A stretch of 8,353 nt of DNA from Kangiella sp. Its GTDB lineage: Bacteria; Pseudomonadota; Gammaproteobacteria; Enterobacterales; Kangiellaceae. A program made the translations under genes and the position numbers. Shown here one piece after another: positions 6,419 through 8,353 of the stretch. The stretch spans positions 208,374-216,726 of the forward strand of contig NVVT01000005.1 in the NCBI GenBank assembly GCA_002733465.1. Reading direction: 5' to 3'. Position 1 is the stretch's first letter. Every line of letters starts with the position of its first letter. The notes below the pieces were generated by a model. That model searched no databases, was not told where the DNA came from, and worked only from the letters and a program-made list of their open reading frames with translations.

Positions 6419-7684
6419 CTAATTATTTTTATTCGGTAGCCATAATTGTACCCAAACACCTGATAACAACATAGCCACACCCACAAACCAAAAAGGCAAT
6501 AAAAGGTCCGCCGTCATTTGCGCCATTAAGCCCATTGCGAGCGCACCAATCGCATAGCCCATATCGCGCCAAAAACGATACACTCCGATCAAACTAGCTC
6601 GTTCTTTTGGTTGGGCATAATCACCCACAGCAGCACCTAAATTCGGATAGACCATTGCCATACCGACACCTATCAATGCAGACTCTAAACTCCAATAAAT
6701 AACAGTTGTAGTCAAAGGTACCAGCATGACACCTATACCGCAAAACCACATACCCCACACTATCAAGCCACGACGCCCAATCTTATCGGAAAGAGGTCCT
6801 GTTACCAATTGGCAAGCTCCCCAAACAATGCCGTAAATGGCGATGATGGCGCCCGCTTCAATTAACTCCAAGCCTTGAGCAATAAAATAGATGGGAAAGA
6901 ATATCCACACAATTGCATCGGTAAATTTTTCGACTAGACCTGCTTGGTTGAGTGCAATTAAGGGCTTTGATTGTAGCGTAGAATACTTAAACAATTGAGC
7001 AAACGATTTATTTTCCTCTTTTACGATTTTATTAGAATCTTGATTTTCTTGATGAGACTCTAGTTGATGTAACTGTGCCCATGGTAGCGTCTCTTTAATA
7101 GTAAAAAGAGCTAAAATTAGTCCCGATGATATAACGATTAAACTAAAATAAAATAATCCCTCTCTCGCTCCAAAAAGACTAACAACGTAAGCGGTCGCCA
7201 ATCCTGCGATACCAACGGCCGCATAACCAGAGAATTCATTGAGACCATTAATTAAACCTTTCTGATTAGTTTTCGCTAAATCAAGTTTGCTGTTTAATGC
7301 CATAGACCAGCAAAGCCCTTGATTAAATCCCAATAAAACAGTAGCGCCAATGATCCAATTCCAATTAGGTGCATACAGTAAAATAAAGGGGATTGGCAAA
7401 GCAATGATCCAGCCTAAAATTAAAACGTTTTTACGCCCATACGTTTCACTGAATTTACCTGCTAACAAATTCATAATTGCTTTAATAAAACCAAACACCA
7501 CGACAAAAGATGCAAGGAGAAAAAAAGATTGGTTCGCTAAACCAAATTCCGACTCTGCTAAGCCTGGAATAACAATTCTAGTCATACCAATGGTTAAACC
7601 CACCAGAAATATTTGTACTAACTGCATACTTATTTGAGAAATGTTCGTTTTGATACCTAGAGATATAGTATTACTATTTGCCAT
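6419..7684 (-). CDS. MFS transporter, probable drug or metabolite efflux permease
   Basis: This 421-residue major facilitator superfamily protein has about 12 helices in two halves. Motif A occurs after TM2 (GKFSETYGRKNV, 76-87) and in degenerate form in the second half (GPLSDKIGRRG, 296-306). A charged cytoplasmic linker spans about 198-240. VYRFWRDMGYAIGAL (368-382) is a distinctive conserved block of this subgroup, as I recall it. The substrate cannot be read from sequence; the length and 12-TM architecture fit proton-driven exporters. The ATG has a weak AGGT upstream. The gene lies 63 bp after soxR on the same strand, with no visible terminator or SoxR box between, and is followed 9 bp later by the GNAT gene. 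SoxR directly controls an MFS gene in Pseudomonas aeruginosa, so co-regulation is plausible. Confidence 0.9.
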   Translation of the reverse strand: MANSNTISLGIKTNISQISMQLVQIFLVGLTIGMTRIVIPGLAESEFGLANQSFFLLASFVVVFGFIKAIMNLLAGKFSETYGRKNVLILGWIIALPIPFILLYAPNWNWIIGATVLLGFNQGLCWSMALNSKLDLAKTNQKGLINGLNEFSGYAAVGIAGLATAYVVSLFGAREGLFYFSLIVISSGLILALFTIKETLPWAQLHQLESHQENQDSNKIVKEENKSFAQLFKYSTLQSKPLIALNQAGLVEKFTDAIVWIFFPIYFIAQGLELIEAGAIIAIYGIVWGACQLVTGPLSDKIGRRGLIVWGMWFCGIGVMLVPLTTTVIYWSLESALIGVGMAMVYPNLGAAVGDYAQPKERASLIGVYRFWRDMGYAIGALAMGLMAQMTADLLLPFWFVGVAMLLSGVWVQLWLPNKNN

Positions 7685-7747
7685 GTTTTATACCTATTCA
7701 AAATACTTTTATCTAGCTTACTATCATCTGACAGAAGCTTCCACACC
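7685..7747 (-). other. soxR-MFS spacer without a clear regulatory element
   Basis: It holds a self-palindrome GAAGCTTC near the soxR stop and a weak AGGT before the MFS ATG. I see no CCTCAA/TTGAGG SoxR half-site, no convincing promoter and no intrinsic terminator, which favours read-through from soxR without proving it. Confidence 0.4.
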
Positions 7748-8188
7748 TTACACTCTATCTAAAATCACTGCACCACTTCCCTCTATCGCCAATTTATCAT
7801 CTTGATTATAAAGAGGGCACTTTTTCATGGATAAACAACCACAGCCAATACAACTAGTCATCGAATCTCTAAGTTTTTTCATATAGGCAATTTTCGCATT
7901 TAATTCATCGCGCCAGAGAGTACCTAGCTTTTCCCAATCTTTTATTGATGGTGTTCTATTTTCAGGTAATGTTGCAATCGCTAATTTAATAGACTCTAGA
8001 TCAATGCCTACTTTTTGCGCTGCTTTAATCACTGCAACTCTCCGCATAACGTCCGGTTTGTAACGTCTTTGATTACCAGAATTACGCCAACTCTTTATCA
8101 AACCTTTCTTCTCGTAAAAATGTAAAGTACTCACGTTAACGCCACATCTCTCAGCAATTCGACCGACACTCCACGTTGCCTCTGCCAT
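7748..8188 (-). CDS. soxR: Redox-sensing MerR-family transcriptional activator SoxR
   Basis: SoxR is a dimeric regulator whose [2Fe-2S] cluster is oxidised or nitrosylated by redox-cycling compounds or NO, which untwists over-spaced promoters. I choose the ATG at 8186-8188 (146 aa) because AAGGA (8201-8197) is 8 nt upstream; an ATG three codons earlier overlaps that element. The MerR HTH is WSVGRIAERCGVNVSTLHFY (6-25), followed by the near-invariant RNSGNQRRYK (35-44). A dimerisation helix spans about 82-112. The cluster motif is complete: CIGCGCLSMKKC with Cys113, 116, 118 and 124 (CX2CXCX5C). These blocks match E. coli SoxR (154 aa), so the identification is firm. It is divergent from a VOC gene, and a SoxR box lies between. 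No soxS is seen in this window, as expected for SoxR systems outside the enterics. Confidence 0.96.
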   Translation of the reverse strand: MAEATWSVGRIAERCGVNVSTLHFYEKKGLIKSWRNSGNQRRYKPDVMRRVAVIKAAQKVGIDLESIKLAIATLPENRTPSIKDWEKLGTLWRDELNAKIAYMKKLRDSMTSCIGCGCLSMKKCPLYNQDDKLAIEGSGAVILDRV

Positions 8189-8217
8189 AAATATCATCCT
8201 TCATTGAACTTTTCTCT

Positions 8218-8246
8218 ATTCTAATGAAAATAAGGCTTTACCTCAA
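8218..8246 (-). promoter_or_regulatory. Predicted soxR promoter
   Basis: On the minus strand TTGAGG (8246-8241) and TAGAAT (8223-8218, 5 of 6 consensus) are separated by the standard 17 bp. The -35 is formed by the left half of the SoxR box, so SoxR occupancy could repress or tune its own gene. Confidence 0.5.
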
Positions 8247-8267
8247 GCTTGGTTGAGGTACTAAGAT
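8237..8267 (+). promoter_or_regulatory. SoxR box within a 19-bp-spacer promoter driving the VOC gene
   Basis: CCTCAAGCTTGGTTGAGG (8241-8258) has the same outer half-sites, CCTCAA and TTGAGG, as the E. coli soxS operator. The arms extend to 8 bp (TACCTCAA at 8239-8246, TTGAGGTA at 8253-8260). The -35 TTTACC (8237-8242) and -10 TAAGAT (8262-8267) are separated by exactly 19 bp, the over-long spacer used by MerR-family activators. The VOC start is 35 bp beyond the -10. Confidence 0.9.
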
Positions 8268-8302
8268 AGTCACATCAACTAAAAACTTTAATGGAACAAA
8301 AT

Positions 8303-8353
8303 ATGATTTACCTAGAACATATCAACCTTGTCGTAAATGACATTGAAAAAATG
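8303..8353 (+). CDS. N-terminus of a VOC (glyoxalase/bleomycin-resistance/dioxygenase fold) protein, cut by window edge
   Basis: Only 17 codons are visible. The residues LEHINLVVNDIEKM have the typical first beta strand of VOC proteins, in which the His of the HI pair is commonly a metal ligand. I start at the ATG at 8303 because GGA lies 7 nt upstream; an in-frame ATG at 8291 has no ribosome site. VOC members include glyoxalases, antibiotic-binding proteins, fosfomycin thiol transferases and ring-cleaving dioxygenases, and these 17 residues cannot tell which. Placement directly under a SoxR-type promoter indicates induction by redox-active compounds. Family call is fairly secure from the motif; specific function is unknown. 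Confidence 0.75.
   Translation, partial: MIYLEHINLVVNDIEKM

Noticed and set aside
7350..7637. Plus-strand open frame opposite the MFS gene
   Set aside because: It is antisense to conserved transmembrane codons and looks like their complement.
7685..7747. A second SoxR box before the MFS gene
   Set aside because: No CCTCAA/TTGAGG dyad is present; any SoxR control of the transporter would have to be by read-through from soxR.

Overview
This window looks like chromosomal DNA of an AT-rich gammaproteobacterium. The evidence is that PutA, the Lrp-type regulator, SoxR and the SoxR box all closely resemble gammaproteobacterial versions, while base composition and codon use are AT-rich throughout. 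I cannot name the genus. I see no phage, insertion sequence, CRISPR, rRNA or tRNA.

Left block (1-4607): most of a bifunctional proline-catabolic enzyme, putA, runs leftward and off the window edge. It carries both active sites but lacks the N-terminal ribbon-helix-helix DNA-binding domain that makes E. coli PutA its own repressor. An Lrp/AsnC regulator of the PutR type is divergently encoded across a 175-bp intergenic region. That region holds a 9-bp-arm dyad and three CAGTAT elements spaced 30 and 31 bp apart, which are candidate operator sites. A TrhA/haemolysin III-family membrane protein follows putR on the same strand.

Middle block (4619-5802): a leftward two-gene unit encodes a membrane-anchored SPFH (band 7) protein and a 64-residue Arc-like ribbon-helix-helix protein with a GTG start. 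The promoter is unusually clear: TTGACA, 17 bp, TATCTT, with a perfect 7-bp inverted repeat filling the spacer and entering the -10. This is the layout of a repressor operator, and the small Arc-like protein is the obvious candidate repressor. A hairpin separates the two genes.

Right block (5915-8353): soxR, an MFS transporter gene and a GNAT acetyltransferase gene all point leftward. Divergent from soxR is the start of a VOC (glyoxalase/dioxygenase fold) gene. Between them lies a nearly canonical SoxR box in a promoter with the 19-bp spacer typical of MerR-family control. The same box covers the -35 of a predicted soxR promoter. Together this suggests a compact redox-stress or toxic-compound response module in which SoxR acts directly on effector genes, with no SoxS seen in this window.

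The two most interesting items are the SPFH/Arc-like pair with its embedded operator and the SoxR-VOC divergent unit with its adjoining efflux and acetyltransferase genes. The individual families are known; the regulatory and functional links proposed here are inference from the sequence.
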